The notes under the pieces were generated by a model. It was not told the origin of the DNA and made no database searches. It worked only from the letters and a program-made list of their open reading frames with translations. Source: CAZEQJ01 sp964514385 (lineage in GTDB: Bacteria; Bacteroidota; Bacteroidia; Cytophagales; Cyclobacteriaceae). From it: 64,000 nucleotides of DNA. The translations under genes and the position numbers were made by a program. The DNA lies in contig CAZEQJ010000012.1 of assembly GCA_964514385.1 (NCBI GenBank), positions 1-64,000 on the forward strand. Reading direction: 5' to 3'. Below, piece by piece: positions 1-8,601 of the stretch (positions within the stretch are counted from its first letter, which is position 1; each line of letters begins with the position of its first letter).

Positions 1-2
1 CA

Positions 3-842
3 CGGGAACTGGAAAAAGTAATTGAAAATGAATACCCGCAATATCTGGAGGGAGAGGACATCACTATAAAAATCAGCGGCTGCATGAATGCATGTGGCCA
101 GCATAACATGGCCCAGATTGGGTTTCAGGGTATGTCTATTCGTGCAGGAAAAATGACAGCACCGGGCCTTCAGGTGTTATTAGGTGGCGGCATACTAGGA
201 GATGGGCAGGGGCGGTTTGCGGATAAGGTCATAAAAATACCAAGTAAAAGAGGATCCGAAGCGTTAAGGAGGCTCTTTGATGATTTTGAAATCAATTCAG
301 GACCTGATGAAGTATTCCTGAAATACTACGACCGCCAAGGTAAAATATATTTTTATGAGCTTCTTAAGGACCTGGCCGAAACATCTGACTTACAACCTGA
401 CGACTTTATTGATTGGGGGCATTCTGAAGAATATGTAAAGGCTATTGGAATAGGAGAATGCGCAGGTGTTGTCATAGACCTTGTGACAACTTTACTATTT
501 GAAAGCCAGGAAAAGCTTGAAAATGCACATGATGCCTATATAAGCAGAGCCTATGCTGACGCTATATATCATACCTATTCATCCATGGTAAATACAGCGA
601 AAGCCCTGCTTGCCGCTGATAACCATAAGACAAACACCCATGCCGGCATCATAACGTTGTTTGATGAAGTATTCGTTTCAACGAATTTGATTCGTCTACC
701 CACACCCTTTAGTGGTTTGGTATACCAGATTAAAAATAATGAGCCGGGCAGGGAATTTGCTGCCCGCTATCTGAACGATGCGCAGGAATTTTTAAAAAAG
801 GCAGACGAGTTTAGATTAAAACAATTTAGTAATGCCGAATAA
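3..842 (+). CDS. Siroheme nitrite/sulfite reductase with HEPN-like tail, C-terminal part
   Basis: The gene enters from the left edge already in frame (RELEKVIENEYPQYLEG...). The motif SGCMNACGQH supplies the C-x3-C pair that, in ferredoxin-type nitrite and sulfite reductases, binds the 4Fe-4S cluster bridged to siroheme; the first cysteine pair would lie upstream of the window. After the reductase fold ends (LQVLLGGG, then a short alpha/beta stretch and IGIGECAG), the last 120 or so residues are all-helical and resemble a HEPN domain. Reductase-HEPN fusions are known in Bacteroidota, so I read this as natural and not as an assembly join. The next gene overlaps by 11 bases and makes the siroheme precursor, so cofactor and enzyme are made together. 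Nitrite versus sulfite as substrate cannot be decided without the N-terminal half. Confidence 0.85.
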   Translation, partial: RELEKVIENEYPQYLEGEDITIKISGCMNACGQHNMAQIGFQGMSIRAGKMTAPGLQVLLGGGILGDGQGRFADKVIKIPSKRGSEALRRLFDDFEINSGPDEVFLKYYDRQGKIYFYELLKDLAETSDLQPDDFIDWGHSEEYVKAIGIGECAGVVIDLVTTLLFESQEKLENAHDAYISRAYADAIYHTYSSMVNTAKALLAADNHKTNTHAGIITLFDEVFVSTNLIRLPTPFSGLVYQIKNNEPGREFAARYLNDAQEFLKKADEFRLKQFSNAE

Positions 843-1602
843 ACCACGTCTGACACTGGTTGGTGCCGGTCCCGGTGATCCGGAACTTATCACATTAAAG
901 GCAGTAAAAGCATTGCAAAATGCTGATGTGGTGCTATACGATGCATTGCTGGATAAGCGTATTCTCGAGCATGCCCCGAAGGCACTAAAAATATATGTGG
1001 GCAAGCGAAAAGGTACAAAAGCATATTCTCAGGACGAAATACATGAGCTCATTGTGAAGCATGCTTTTCGTGACGGTCATGTAGTACGCCTCAAAGGGGG
1101 AGATCCGTTTATATTTGGCCGTGGCTCTGAGGAGTTAGAGTATGCCTCTCATTTTGGAATACCGTCGTTTGTGATACCGGGTATATCTTCAGCACATGCT
1201 GTACCGGCAAGTTTAGGTATCTCCGTGACGCAACGCTTTGTCAGTGAAAGCTACTGGGTAATTACAGGTACTACAAGTGACCATAAACTTTCAGCTGATT
1301 TACTTCAGGCTTCAGCAACCACAGCAACTGTAGTAATCCTGATGGGCTTTGGAAAGCTTAATAAAATCGTTGAGCTTTATTCTAACCTTGGAAGAGGTAA
1401 CCTGCCTGTCGCAGTGATTCAAAATGGCACCTTTGAAAATGAAAACTTTGCAACGGGTACTATTTCAACCATACTGGAAGAAGTATCACGACGTAAAATC
1501 GGCACGCCTGCCATAATTGTAATTGGTGATGTAGTGAAACATGCCATACCATTGAAAAAACTGTTTAAAGAGTCTGTAAATAACCGGCTTCAGATTGCCT
1601 GA
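832..1602 (+). CDS. cobA: Uroporphyrinogen-III C-methyltransferase (SUMT)
   Basis: A 256-residue protein that adds two SAM-derived methyl groups to uroporphyrinogen III to give precorrin-2, the branch point to siroheme. The family hallmarks are clear: VGAGPGDPELIT at residues 10-21 for SAM binding, and VRLKGGDPFIFGRG near residues 86-99, with the GISS region following. The length matches stand-alone SUMT proteins; the CysG-type N-terminal dehydrogenase half is absent and is encoded by the next gene instead. The ATG lies inside the last codons of the reductase gene, and the stop shares one base with the next start, so the three genes look translationally coupled. Cytoplasmic. Confidence 0.95.
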   Translation: MPNKPRLTLVGAGPGDPELITLKAVKALQNADVVLYDALLDKRILEHAPKALKIYVGKRKGTKAYSQDEIHELIVKHAFRDGHVVRLKGGDPFIFGRGSEELEYASHFGIPSFVIPGISSAHAVPASLGISVTQRFVSESYWVITGTTSDHKLSADLLQASATTATVVILMGFGKLNKIVELYSNLGRGNLPVAVIQNGTFENENFATGTISTILEEVSRRKIGTPAIIVIGDVVKHAIPLKKLFKESVNNRLQIA

Positions 1603-2177
1603 TGGATCGCAATAATCTTTATCCTGTATTTTTAAAAGTCAGTAACCTCAATATCCTGATCATTGGTGGTGGATATGTGGCTGAGGAAAAGCTAGGCTTT
1701 CTGTGTAAATCGAGCCCTGATGCCCGTGTAGAGCTTATAGCTACTTTTTTTCGTGAAGGCACAGTCAATCTGGCCAAAAAAAACAATGTCCGTATGGTTA
1801 CATCCCGGTATAGGCAGAGATTTCTAAGGGGGCGCCATATCGTAATAGTGGCAACCGATGACGAAGGCCTCAATAAGCGGATACATAGTCACTGTAGAAG
1901 CCGAAATATTCTGGTGAATGTAGCAGATAACCCTCCGTTATGTGATTTCTATATGGGGGGTATAGTGACCAAAGGAAATGTTAAAATAGCCATTTCAACG
2001 AATGGTAAATCACCTACAACAGCAAAACGACTCAGACAGTTTTTCCAGCAGGTATTGCCCGACAATATCAATGATTTTGTACTGAACCTAGATGAGTACC
2101 GAAAAACATTGAAGGGAGATTTCGAACAGAAAATGAAAAAACTTAATGAAGTAACAAAAGATTTACTAAATACGTAA
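1602..2177 (+). CDS. Precorrin-2 dehydrogenase / sirohydrochlorin ferrochelatase
   Basis: A 191-residue protein matching the N-terminal half of CysG and yeast Met8p. It oxidises precorrin-2 with NAD+ to sirohydrochlorin and, in many homologues, inserts Fe2+ to make siroheme. Visible signs are LYPVFLKVSNLNILIIGGG with the nucleotide-binding GGGYVA at about residues 22-27, the VNVADNPPLCDFYMGG block, and ISTNGKSPTTAKRLRQ. The start codon shares its A with the preceding TGA. With cobA it completes siroheme synthesis for the upstream reductase. Whether it has chelatase activity cannot be read from the sequence. Confidence 0.92.
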   Translation: MDRNNLYPVFLKVSNLNILIIGGGYVAEEKLGFLCKSSPDARVELIATFFREGTVNLAKKNNVRMVTSRYRQRFLRGRHIVIVATDDEGLNKRIHSHCRSRNILVNVADNPPLCDFYMGGIVTKGNVKIAISTNGKSPTTAKRLRQFFQQVLPDNINDFVLNLDEYRKTLKGDFEQKMKKLNEVTKDLLNT

Positions 2178-2235
2178 CCTTTTCTGTGTTTTGGTGTTTA
2201 CATGTTGGAACATTTATTTTAAAACTGATTAATTT

Positions 2236-2886
2236 ATGAAATTCAACCTGATTAATTCATTGTTTGCAGCTATCGCGTTGTCATTTTTGTTGACAAACTG
2301 CGGTGGAAAATCAGAAGAAACTACTTCTGAAGAGACTACTACTGTAGTAGATGAAGACGCTCCTGAAGTGACCTATGCCCTAGACACCGAGGCAACTAAG
2401 GTAAGATGGGCAGGTAACACAAGAGGTGTACAAGTTTATGGCCATTATGGTTTGATCGATGTAAAAGAAGGTGCTGTAATGGCAAAAGGTAACATGATTA
2501 CCGGTGGTGAAATAGTGATCGATATGACTACTATTCAGCCAACAGATTCAGCCTCATATAACGAAGAAAACCCACCTTCTAAGCTGGTTGGTCACCTTTC
2601 TACTGGTGATTTCTTCCTCGTAGAAGAATACCCAACAGCTTCATTTGTAGTAAAATCACACGAGGGTAATACAATTACAGGTGATTTGACAATTCGTGGA
2701 AATACAAATGAAGAAACTATTGAGTTATCTGAGATTGAGTTTAACGAAAACGGATTCACAGCCACTGGTAAGTTGGTATTTGATCGACAGAAATATGAAG
2801 TAAGCTGGAAACATTATCTTAAAGATGTTATCCTTGCTGATGAGATCGAACTTGATCTTACTGTTAGCGGCTCAAAAGCATCATAA
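2236..2886 (+). CDS. YceI-family lipoprotein
   Basis: A 216-residue lipoprotein. The signal peptide ends in LLTNC with the acylated Cys at residue 22, followed by an acidic Ser/Thr/Glu linker. The rest (about residues 45-214) is a YceI-like lipocalin fold: YALDTEATKVRWAGN at the start, LSTGDFFLVEEYPTASFV in the middle and GNLTIRG-type strands. YceI proteins bind amphiphilic ligands such as isoprenoids in the periplasm; the ligand here is unknown. It stands alone, 58 bases after the siroheme genes, and is followed by a strong hairpin terminator. Confidence 0.88.
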   Translation: MKFNLINSLFAAIALSFLLTNCGGKSEETTSEETTTVVDEDAPEVTYALDTEATKVRWAGNTRGVQVYGHYGLIDVKEGAVMAKGNMITGGEIVIDMTTIQPTDSASYNEENPPSKLVGHLSTGDFFLVEEYPTASFVVKSHEGNTITGDLTIRGNTNEETIELSEIEFNENGFTATGKLVFDRQKYEVSWKHYLKDVILADEIELDLTVSGSKAS

Positions 2887-2910
2887 TTTAACACAAATTA
2901 GTATTAAAAA

Positions 2911-2943
2911 AGCCTGTTCAGATAATCTGAACAGGCTTTTTTT
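2911..2943. terminator. Bidirectional terminator between YceI gene and regulator
   Basis: A 13-bp perfect inverted repeat (AGCCTGTTCAGAT at 2911-2923 and its complement at 2925-2937) flanked by an A-run on the left and T-run on the right. The two genes converge here, so the hairpin can stop transcription from both sides; the T-run reaches the stop codon region of the minus-strand gene. Confidence 0.9.
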
Positions 2944-5779
2944 ATATCTGCTGTAAATACTGGGTAAGGTTCTGATCACGTTCAAGCCCCAGTTTTTTTC
3001 TGAGTCTGTATCGCCCGAGTTCCACCCCTCGTACTGATATATTCATCAAATTGGCTATTTCCTTTGATGTCATGTTCATACGCAAATAGGCAGCCAGCTT
3101 TGTTTCCTGATTTGTCAGTTTGATTTCTCCTTCGGATAGCTTTTTAAGAAAATCACCATGTACCTGGTCAAAGTGCATGGAAAACTGCTCCCATGACTCA
3201 TCGTCCCTCAGGTTGGTTTCAATATTCTTCAGCATCTTTTTGAGTTCTTCTTTTGAGTTTACATTGTCATGCAGCGCGTGTTCGACTTTTTTACGTAAAT
3301 CAAGCATAAACTCATTTTTGTTGAGCAGGTGCATAGTTACCGAAGCCAGCTCAGTATTCTTATGTTGAATCTCGGACCGTAACTTTTCGTTCCGCAACTG
3401 CTCGATTTTTGCTGCGGATTCGCGGGTTACTTTACTCAGTTCTTCATCTTTACTCTTTATCTGTTCTTCTTTTTCCTTGCTGATGCTTTCCGTTTTACGC
3501 TGAAACCGTCTCTCCTGTACAATCAGCACAGTGGCCAGTGAAACCATACCGATCAATGTGTAAAAAATATAGGCGATCTCAGATTTATACCACTTGGGCT
3601 GAACAGTAAAGGCAACCCGGCTTACCTTACTTTCGGTACCAAATTTATTACGCGCCTTTACCTCAAATACATAGCGCCCGGGAGGGAGGTTAATGTATTC
3701 CCGGCTTGCTTCATTTTGCCAGTCGGACCATTTATTCTCAAAACCGATCATGCGACTGGCATACATAATGTGATCCATACCATAGAAGTAGGGGGAACCA
3801 AAATCAAATTTGACAGACTTAAGCTGCCTGAAGTTGCGTCCATCCAGATAGCTCCCGACAGTTTCTGCCAGTGAATCATTTTTATACCGTAACTGTGCAT
3901 TGGTAATCACCACGTCATAGCCGGACTGGTCGGTATATTCCATTGAAGGATCAAACAGAATAAATCCCTCCCTGGCTCCAATAAATACGTGGCTCTGATC
4001 CAATATATTGATGTTGACAAGGTCATCATTAATCTCACGCCCGATTCCGGTAAACACACTGGTTTGCAGGCTGTATTTACCGAGCGACTCCTGACGTAAA
4101 TAGCCAATGTTACCGGTTGTTGTAAAATATATATCGCCATTGTCTGCTTCAGACAATGCACTCACATGGGAATCCTTTAGGTAATTAGTCAGAAATTCAT
4201 TGATTTCGAATCTACGTTTGTCTTTATTGAAATTGTAAATTCCTCTTTCTCCAGTAAAAACCAGCTGATTCCTAATTTTATAAACGCTAATAAGTACATT
4301 GGATGGGAATCCGTCATTTTCCCCAAAAAATTCAATCATGTTGGTTTCCCTGAGATCAGAAGATAGGTGGATCAGGTAGGCGCCTCTGTAGCCATGTGTC
4401 ATCCATAGAAGGGAATCATTTTCGAATTCAAGGACTCTGGACGACACATTCAGGCCCTGAAGTGTATCACTTACAAACCAACCATCATTTTCTTTGTTGA
4501 GATAATATACACCTCCATAGCCTCCGCTCAATAACTGCTCCCCGGATGGTGATGTGATGAAATTCCATGTGCCCCCTTCTTTTATTCTGATTATATTATT
4601 ACCGTCTACCTGAAATGCCCCTTCGTGATGCCCAAGCAAGAGATTGTCGCGAATTACGGATAGGTTGTATACCTGACCTTCCGTGCCGGATACCAAGGTA
4701 TACCTGCCATATTCCTTGTCATAATAAAAGAGTCCATTGTTGGTGCCCAGATATAGTATATTGTTATGTCTTGCAGCAGCATATCCTGCTCCCCTGAGTC
4801 CTGCCTCCTCATTAATCAGTCTGATAGGGGAGTTCATTTCAAGATAATTGATCCCACCATTGAGCCCAAGCCAGATATTCCCGAAATTATCCTCATAAAT
4901 AGCATGCACCGTACGATCGTCAATTCCCTTGTTTTTAGTGTAATTTGCCTTTATTTCAAGATCAGAACTCAGTATAAACAGACCCTGATTCTGCGTTCCG
5001 ACTGCAATATCACCGTTGGATAACAGGATGGCCGCATTGATATCACCCAGCATTTGGGAAAGCTGCCTTCGGATAAGAGATGTACTGTTCCGGCTTGACC
5101 TGTAAATATTACCTGAAGCTGTAAAGGAATAAAAGCCGTCTGGTGTAGGAATTATGGAAAAAACTTCATCTCTGATGATTTGAGCGCCGGCAACAGGGTA
5201 TACCGTATCATTTTCATAGGTAAACAATCCTTTATCTGTAATTTCAAGAATAAGGTCATTACCAACTGAATGAGCCCGCTGAAGTGTGCCTGGAATATTT
5301 ACTTTTTTTACCTTATCCCCATCATAGAGAAGTAATGCGCGATCAGTATTTACGGCAATAAGATCACGGTACCTGAATATACGCCAAACTTCTCCTACAG
5401 CGGGGATATCATCTTCAAACCGATCCAAAAGGGAACTAAAGACAAGTTTGGGCCCATCATATTCATAATACCCCAGCTGGCCCTGTCCTCCGGCATAAAT
5501 GCGATTGTTTTTATCCACAAATATAGCTCTTGTACGTGTCGAATTAGGAAAATCATAATTATCCCAATGGCTGCCGTCAAAGCGCAGGACACCGTAGTTA
5601 TTGGCAACAAACAACACTCCTGATGTATCCTGGTCAAAAGCCCAGTTTTGTATACCTCCGTTATATTCATTCGGCCCGAAATAATAACGTATGGGAATAC
5701 TAAACATATCCAATGGCTGCGCACTTAGCAGTGAGGAGACCAACAGCAGCACCATTAATGAGTAGTTAATGAAATTCAT
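2942..5779 (-). CDS. Membrane-bound ligand-sensing HTH regulator (Reg_prop/Y_Y_Y/LuxR type)
   Basis: A regulator of about 945 residues. A signal peptide (MNFINYSLMVLLLVSSLLSA) leads into a long periplasmic beta-propeller with two-component-propeller repeats such as NIWLGLNGGINYLE, then a Y_Y_Y domain (FENKWSDWQNEASREYINL...PPGRYVFEVKARN), one membrane helix (IAYIFYTLIGMVSLATVLIV), a cytoplasmic coiled coil and a C-terminal LuxR-like helix-turn-helix (SKEIANLMNISVRGVELGRY). There is no histidine kinase or receiver domain, so it is a one-component relative of hybrid PUL sensors. I chose the ATG at 5779 because it starts the signal peptide; an upstream ATG at 5800 would add seven residues that overlap the promoter repeats. 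It is divergent to the glucan locus and is its likely regulator. The inducing sugar is inferred to be a beta-glucan fragment. Confidence 0.87.
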   Translation of the reverse strand: MNFINYSLMVLLLVSSLLSAQPLDMFSIPIRYYFGPNEYNGGIQNWAFDQDTSGVLFVANNYGVLRFDGSHWDNYDFPNSTRTRAIFVDKNNRIYAGGQGQLGYYEYDGPKLVFSSLLDRFEDDIPAVGEVWRIFRYRDLIAVNTDRALLLYDGDKVKKVNIPGTLQRAHSVGNDLILEITDKGLFTYENDTVYPVAGAQIIRDEVFSIIPTPDGFYSFTASGNIYRSSRNSTSLIRRQLSQMLGDINAAILLSNGDIAVGTQNQGLFILSSDLEIKANYTKNKGIDDRTVHAIYEDNFGNIWLGLNGGINYLEMNSPIRLINEEAGLRGAGYAAARHNNILYLGTNNGLFYYDKEYGRYTLVSGTEGQVYNLSVIRDNLLLGHHEGAFQVDGNNIIRIKEGGTWNFITSPSGEQLLSGGYGGVYYLNKENDGWFVSDTLQGLNVSSRVLEFENDSLLWMTHGYRGAYLIHLSSDLRETNMIEFFGENDGFPSNVLISVYKIRNQLVFTGERGIYNFNKDKRRFEINEFLTNYLKDSHVSALSEADNGDIYFTTTGNIGYLRQESLGKYSLQTSVFTGIGREINDDLVNINILDQSHVFIGAREGFILFDPSMEYTDQSGYDVVITNAQLRYKNDSLAETVGSYLDGRNFRQLKSVKFDFGSPYFYGMDHIMYASRMIGFENKWSDWQNEASREYINLPPGRYVFEVKARNKFGTESKVSRVAFTVQPKWYKSEIAYIFYTLIGMVSLATVLIVQERRFQRKTESISKEKEEQIKSKDEELSKVTRESAAKIEQLRNEKLRSEIQHKNTELASVTMHLLNKNEFMLDLRKKVEHALHDNVNSKEELKKMLKNIETNLRDDESWEQFSMHFDQVHGDFLKKLSEGEIKLTNQETKLAAYLRMNMTSKEIANLMNISVRGVELGRYRLRKKLGLERDQNLTQYLQQI

Positions 5780-5788
5780 TTTTATGTG

Positions 5789-5903
5789 TTGATGTGACAT
5801 TTAATCTGAATATATGCTCATTTACAGGTAATTATAATAATTTTTGATGAATTTGATGTGTTTTTGATGTATTGAATTTTAGGTATTGATGTATTTTTGA
5901 TGT
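5789..5903. promoter_or_regulatory. Array of TTGATG direct repeats in the PUL control region
   Basis: TTGATG(T) occurs six times, with GATG at 5791, 5846, 5855, 5866, 5888 and 5899. The last four are spaced 11, 22 and 11 bases, that is, on one face of the helix. Three copies are extended to TTTTTGATG. The array lies between the regulator start and the divergent glucan operon, as expected for operator half-sites. Function is inferred from position and spacing only. Confidence 0.45.
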
Positions 5904-5958
5904 GGTTATTTATTGGCTTTTCATAAAAGAGGGCTCTACATTCGTCTTGTTCTTCATT

Positions 5959-5997
5959 TGACACATATGCAAAACTATAATTTGAAATCATGTGTCA
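5959..5997 (+). promoter_or_regulatory. Inverted repeat and possible promoter before the glucan operon
   Basis: TGACACAT (5959-5966) is repeated in inverted form as ATGTGTCA (5990-5997) with a 23-base spacer. The spacer holds TATAATTTG (5976-5984), close to but not exactly the Bacteroidota -7 box TAnnTTTG. It lies 40 bases before the first gene of the operon and could be an operator around the -7 element or a 5' leader hairpin. Confidence 0.4.
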
Positions 5998-6037
5998 GAT
6001 AAGAGAATGGTAAAAATGATAACTAAATTCTAAAAAC

Positions 6038-7447
6038 ATGAGAAAATTTAAGCTCAACCACATGATTTTTGCAAGTGTGGCGCTCTTCGTCGGTTTTACG
6101 CTGACTTCCTGTGAGGAAGAAGTCGTTGAAAACGAGGAAGTACTGGCCACCTTTCAGTATGAAATTAGCGAGACTAACTTCCTTGAAGTAAGTTTTACTA
6201 ATTTCTCGTCCAATGCTACAACCTATTCCTGGGATTTCGGGGATGGTACAGGAACTTCACAGGAAGAGAGCCCTACCTATACTTATTCTGCTACAGGCAC
6301 GTATACAGTGACGCTTACCGCATCCAACGATGCCGGTGACTCCAGAACAGCAAGCCAGGAAATTGAAATTACGGATCCCAATGAGGCGCTTACCTTACTT
6401 GCCGGACTGGAAAGTAAGACATGGAAGCTGTTCCGTGAAGGTGTAAGTATAGGTGTTGGTCCAAGTGCCGAAAACCCATCCGGATTTTTTGGTCTGACTA
6501 ATAATGGCTCAAGAAATTGCCTCTACGAGCAAGAATTCACTTTCACACGCGATGGAAGCTACATATTCGATGATAATGGTGCTTTCTGGGGTGAGTTTGG
6601 CGTGTGGCCAAACGATAATCCTAATTACGAGAAATGCTTTGATGCTACTCCGGAAAATATGGTGATTAATGTTGGCGGAAGTGACGTTGATCTTAGCGCA
6701 TGGCTTTCAGCAACACATGCATATGAATATGATGCATCTACCGGTGAACTTACCCTGAATGGTGAGGGAGCCTGGATAGTTGTTCCTAAACTGGGAACAG
6801 ACGGTGAGCATGGTGCTACCATTGTAAATTCAGTAACATGTAATATCTCTATCGAAGAGTTTGAAGGATATGATGTAATGACAGTCGAGTTCGATTATGG
6901 AGATCTATTCTGGTTTGGCAAATATGCAAGCTACACTACAGCACAGGAACCGGACTTATTCGAGCCTGCTGGTCCTTTCACTGAGATAAATATGGACAAT
7001 GAAGATGATGGATATACATGGACTGCTTTTGAAGGTAATGCAAGTGTATCTGTAATCGAGAACCCTGATAAATCAGGCATAAACACAAGCGACAATGTAC
7101 TTCAATTCAACAGAGGTACGGTTACGTATTCCGGAATGGTCTCTGTTTTAGGAAACGGCGGTACGCTTGATTATACTGGTAAATCTGTTATTAAGATCAA
7201 AGTATGGGCACCTGAGGGTACAGGAAATGTGTTGAAAGTGAAGCTCGAAATTCCTGGCGGACAAGGACAGGAGATCGACTTTGATATGGCAACCAAAGGA
7301 GAATGGGTTGAGTACGAATGGGATTTATCTGCCGATTTAAACGGTAATCCTGTTGAAAACAATCTATATCAAAATATTGTGGTTTTCCCTGACTTCGGTT
7401 CAGAAGCACAAAATACATTTTATGTCGATGACATAATTCTTGAATAA
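6038..7447 (+). CDS. PKD-domain surface lipoprotein, likely glucan-binding
   Basis: A 469-residue lipoprotein (signal ending LTSC, Cys25). Residues about 45-110 form a PKD domain with the hallmark YSWDFGDGTGTSQEESPTYT and GTYTVTLTASN. A middle domain (about 120-300) contains many aromatic residues and a lipocalin-like WKLFREG...GSYIFDDNG pattern. The last 150 residues (WTAFEGNASVSVIENPDKS onward) look like a beta-sandwich carbohydrate-binding module. No glycosidase motif is visible. It is the first gene after the control region and precedes two GH16 genes, so it most likely acts as a surface glycan-binding protein like SusE/SusF. The binding role is inferred from context. Confidence 0.75.
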   Translation: MRKFKLNHMIFASVALFVGFTLTSCEEEVVENEEVLATFQYEISETNFLEVSFTNFSSNATTYSWDFGDGTGTSQEESPTYTYSATGTYTVTLTASNDAGDSRTASQEIEITDPNEALTLLAGLESKTWKLFREGVSIGVGPSAENPSGFFGLTNNGSRNCLYEQEFTFTRDGSYIFDDNGAFWGEFGVWPNDNPNYEKCFDATPENMVINVGGSDVDLSAWLSATHAYEYDASTGELTLNGEGAWIVVPKLGTDGEHGATIVNSVTCNISIEEFEGYDVMTVEFDYGDLFWFGKYASYTTAQEPDLFEPAGPFTEINMDNEDDGYTWTAFEGNASVSVIENPDKSGINTSDNVLQFNRGTVTYSGMVSVLGNGGTLDYTGKSVIKIKVWAPEGTGNVLKVKLEIPGGQGQEIDFDMATKGEWVEYEWDLSADLNGNPVENNLYQNIVVFPDFGSEAQNTFYVDDIILE

Positions 7448-7454
7448 AACCTAA

Positions 7455-7489
7455 AAACCCTCCGGTATTATCCGGAGGGTTTAAATTTT
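7455..7489 (+). terminator. Hairpin between PKD lipoprotein and first GH16 gene
   Basis: An 11-bp perfect stem (AAACCCTCCGG at 7455-7465, complement 7472-7482) with a 6-base loop, followed by AAATTTTA. The T-run is short and broken, and the next gene starts only 9 bases later. It may be a partial terminator or an mRNA stabiliser that raises the level of the first gene over the rest of the operon. Confidence 0.6.
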
Positions 7490-7490
7490 A

Positions 7491-8600
7491 ATGCCCATGA
7501 GATACATAACCATTCTATTAACGACAATACTTGTTTGCCTTACGGTATCCTGTGAGGAAAATAGTCCCGCTACTTCATCTGCAGATCCCTCCAATTTGAC
7601 TATTCAAATTACCACTGATGACAAAAACCCTGCTACTGTAAACATTATTGCAACCGCTGATAACGCCATCAACTATGAATTTTATATGGGTGAAGGGTCA
7701 TCAGATACACCGGACGGATCATCAGCTGATGGAAATTTCTCCTATGAATACACATCCAGCGGCAGCTACCAGATAGAAGTGCGTGCCTATGGTGAAAGCG
7801 GCCGTTTTTTAAGAGAAAACAGGCAGCTTGATGTTCGCACAGCTGATTTTGATGAAGGCTTCCAATCGCCCACGTCATATGCGGGATATACCCTTGTATG
7901 GAGTGATGAGTTTAACGGCACGAGTCTTAATACTGCAGACTGGACTTACGAAATAGGAACCGGTAACAATGGGTGGGGAAATAACGAATTACAATATTAT
8001 ACAGCGAACAACACTGAAGTAGCTGATGGCTACCTCTCCATCGAAGCCCGTCAGGAGTCAGTGGGTGGCAGGTCATACACCTCTTCTCGTATCATTACAC
8101 AGGACAAGCAATCGTTTCAATACGGCAGAATAGATATCAGGGCCAGACTCCCCGAGAGGCAGGGAATGTGGCCTGCATTATGGATGCTTGGCCAGAACTT
8201 CAGTACTGCCGGATGGCCATTTTGTGGTGAAATAGATATCATGGAAATGGTAGGTGGTGGCGAAGGTAAAGACGATGTTGTCCACGGCACAGTACACTGG
8301 GACAATAATGGAAGCTATGCCAACTTCGGTGGCAGCACACAACTATCCAGCGGTAAATTTTCAGACAAATTTCATGTCTTTTCAATCATCTGGACACCCA
8401 ATGCGATCAACTGGTATCTGGATAATGAGTTTTATCATTCTATTGATATTTCACCTGCCAGCATGTCGGAATTCCGTCAGGATTACTTCTTTATCTTTAA
8501 TATCGCTGTTGGTGGTAACTGGCCCGGAAGCCCGAATGCTTCAACACGCTTTCCCCAGCGCATGTATGTAGATTATGTCAGGGTATTTCAAACTGATTAA
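7491..8600 (+). CDS. GH16 endo-beta-1,3-glucanase (laminarinase-like) lipoprotein
   Basis: A 369-residue lipoprotein (CLTVSC lipobox; ATG at 7491 or 7497). Residues about 35-120 form a small PKD/Ig-like domain. The GH16 catalytic domain runs from about 130 (YTLVWSDEFNG) to the end. The catalytic ExDxxE motif is intact as GEIDIMEMVGG, with Glu247 as nucleophile, Asp249 and Glu252 as acid/base. The Met inside the motif (the longer E-I-D-I-M-E form) and the neighbouring WGNNELQYYT are typical of laminarinases rather than kappa-carrageenases. It should cut internal beta-1,3-glucosidic bonds of laminarin at the cell surface. It is encoded just before a second GH16 and SusCD. Confidence 0.92.
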   Translation: MPMRYITILLTTILVCLTVSCEENSPATSSADPSNLTIQITTDDKNPATVNIIATADNAINYEFYMGEGSSDTPDGSSADGNFSYEYTSSGSYQIEVRAYGESGRFLRENRQLDVRTADFDEGFQSPTSYAGYTLVWSDEFNGTSLNTADWTYEIGTGNNGWGNNELQYYTANNTEVADGYLSIEARQESVGGRSYTSSRIITQDKQSFQYGRIDIRARLPERQGMWPALWMLGQNFSTAGWPFCGEIDIMEMVGGGEGKDDVVHGTVHWDNNGSYANFGGSTQLSSGKFSDKFHVFSIIWTPNAINWYLDNEFYHSIDISPASMSEFRQDYFFIFNIAVGGNWPGSPNASTRFPQRMYVDYVRVFQTD

Positions 8601-8601
8601 G

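Noticed and set aside
816..1004. Antisense open frame at the start of cobA
   Set aside because: Shadow of a clear coding sequence on the other strand, with no family character.
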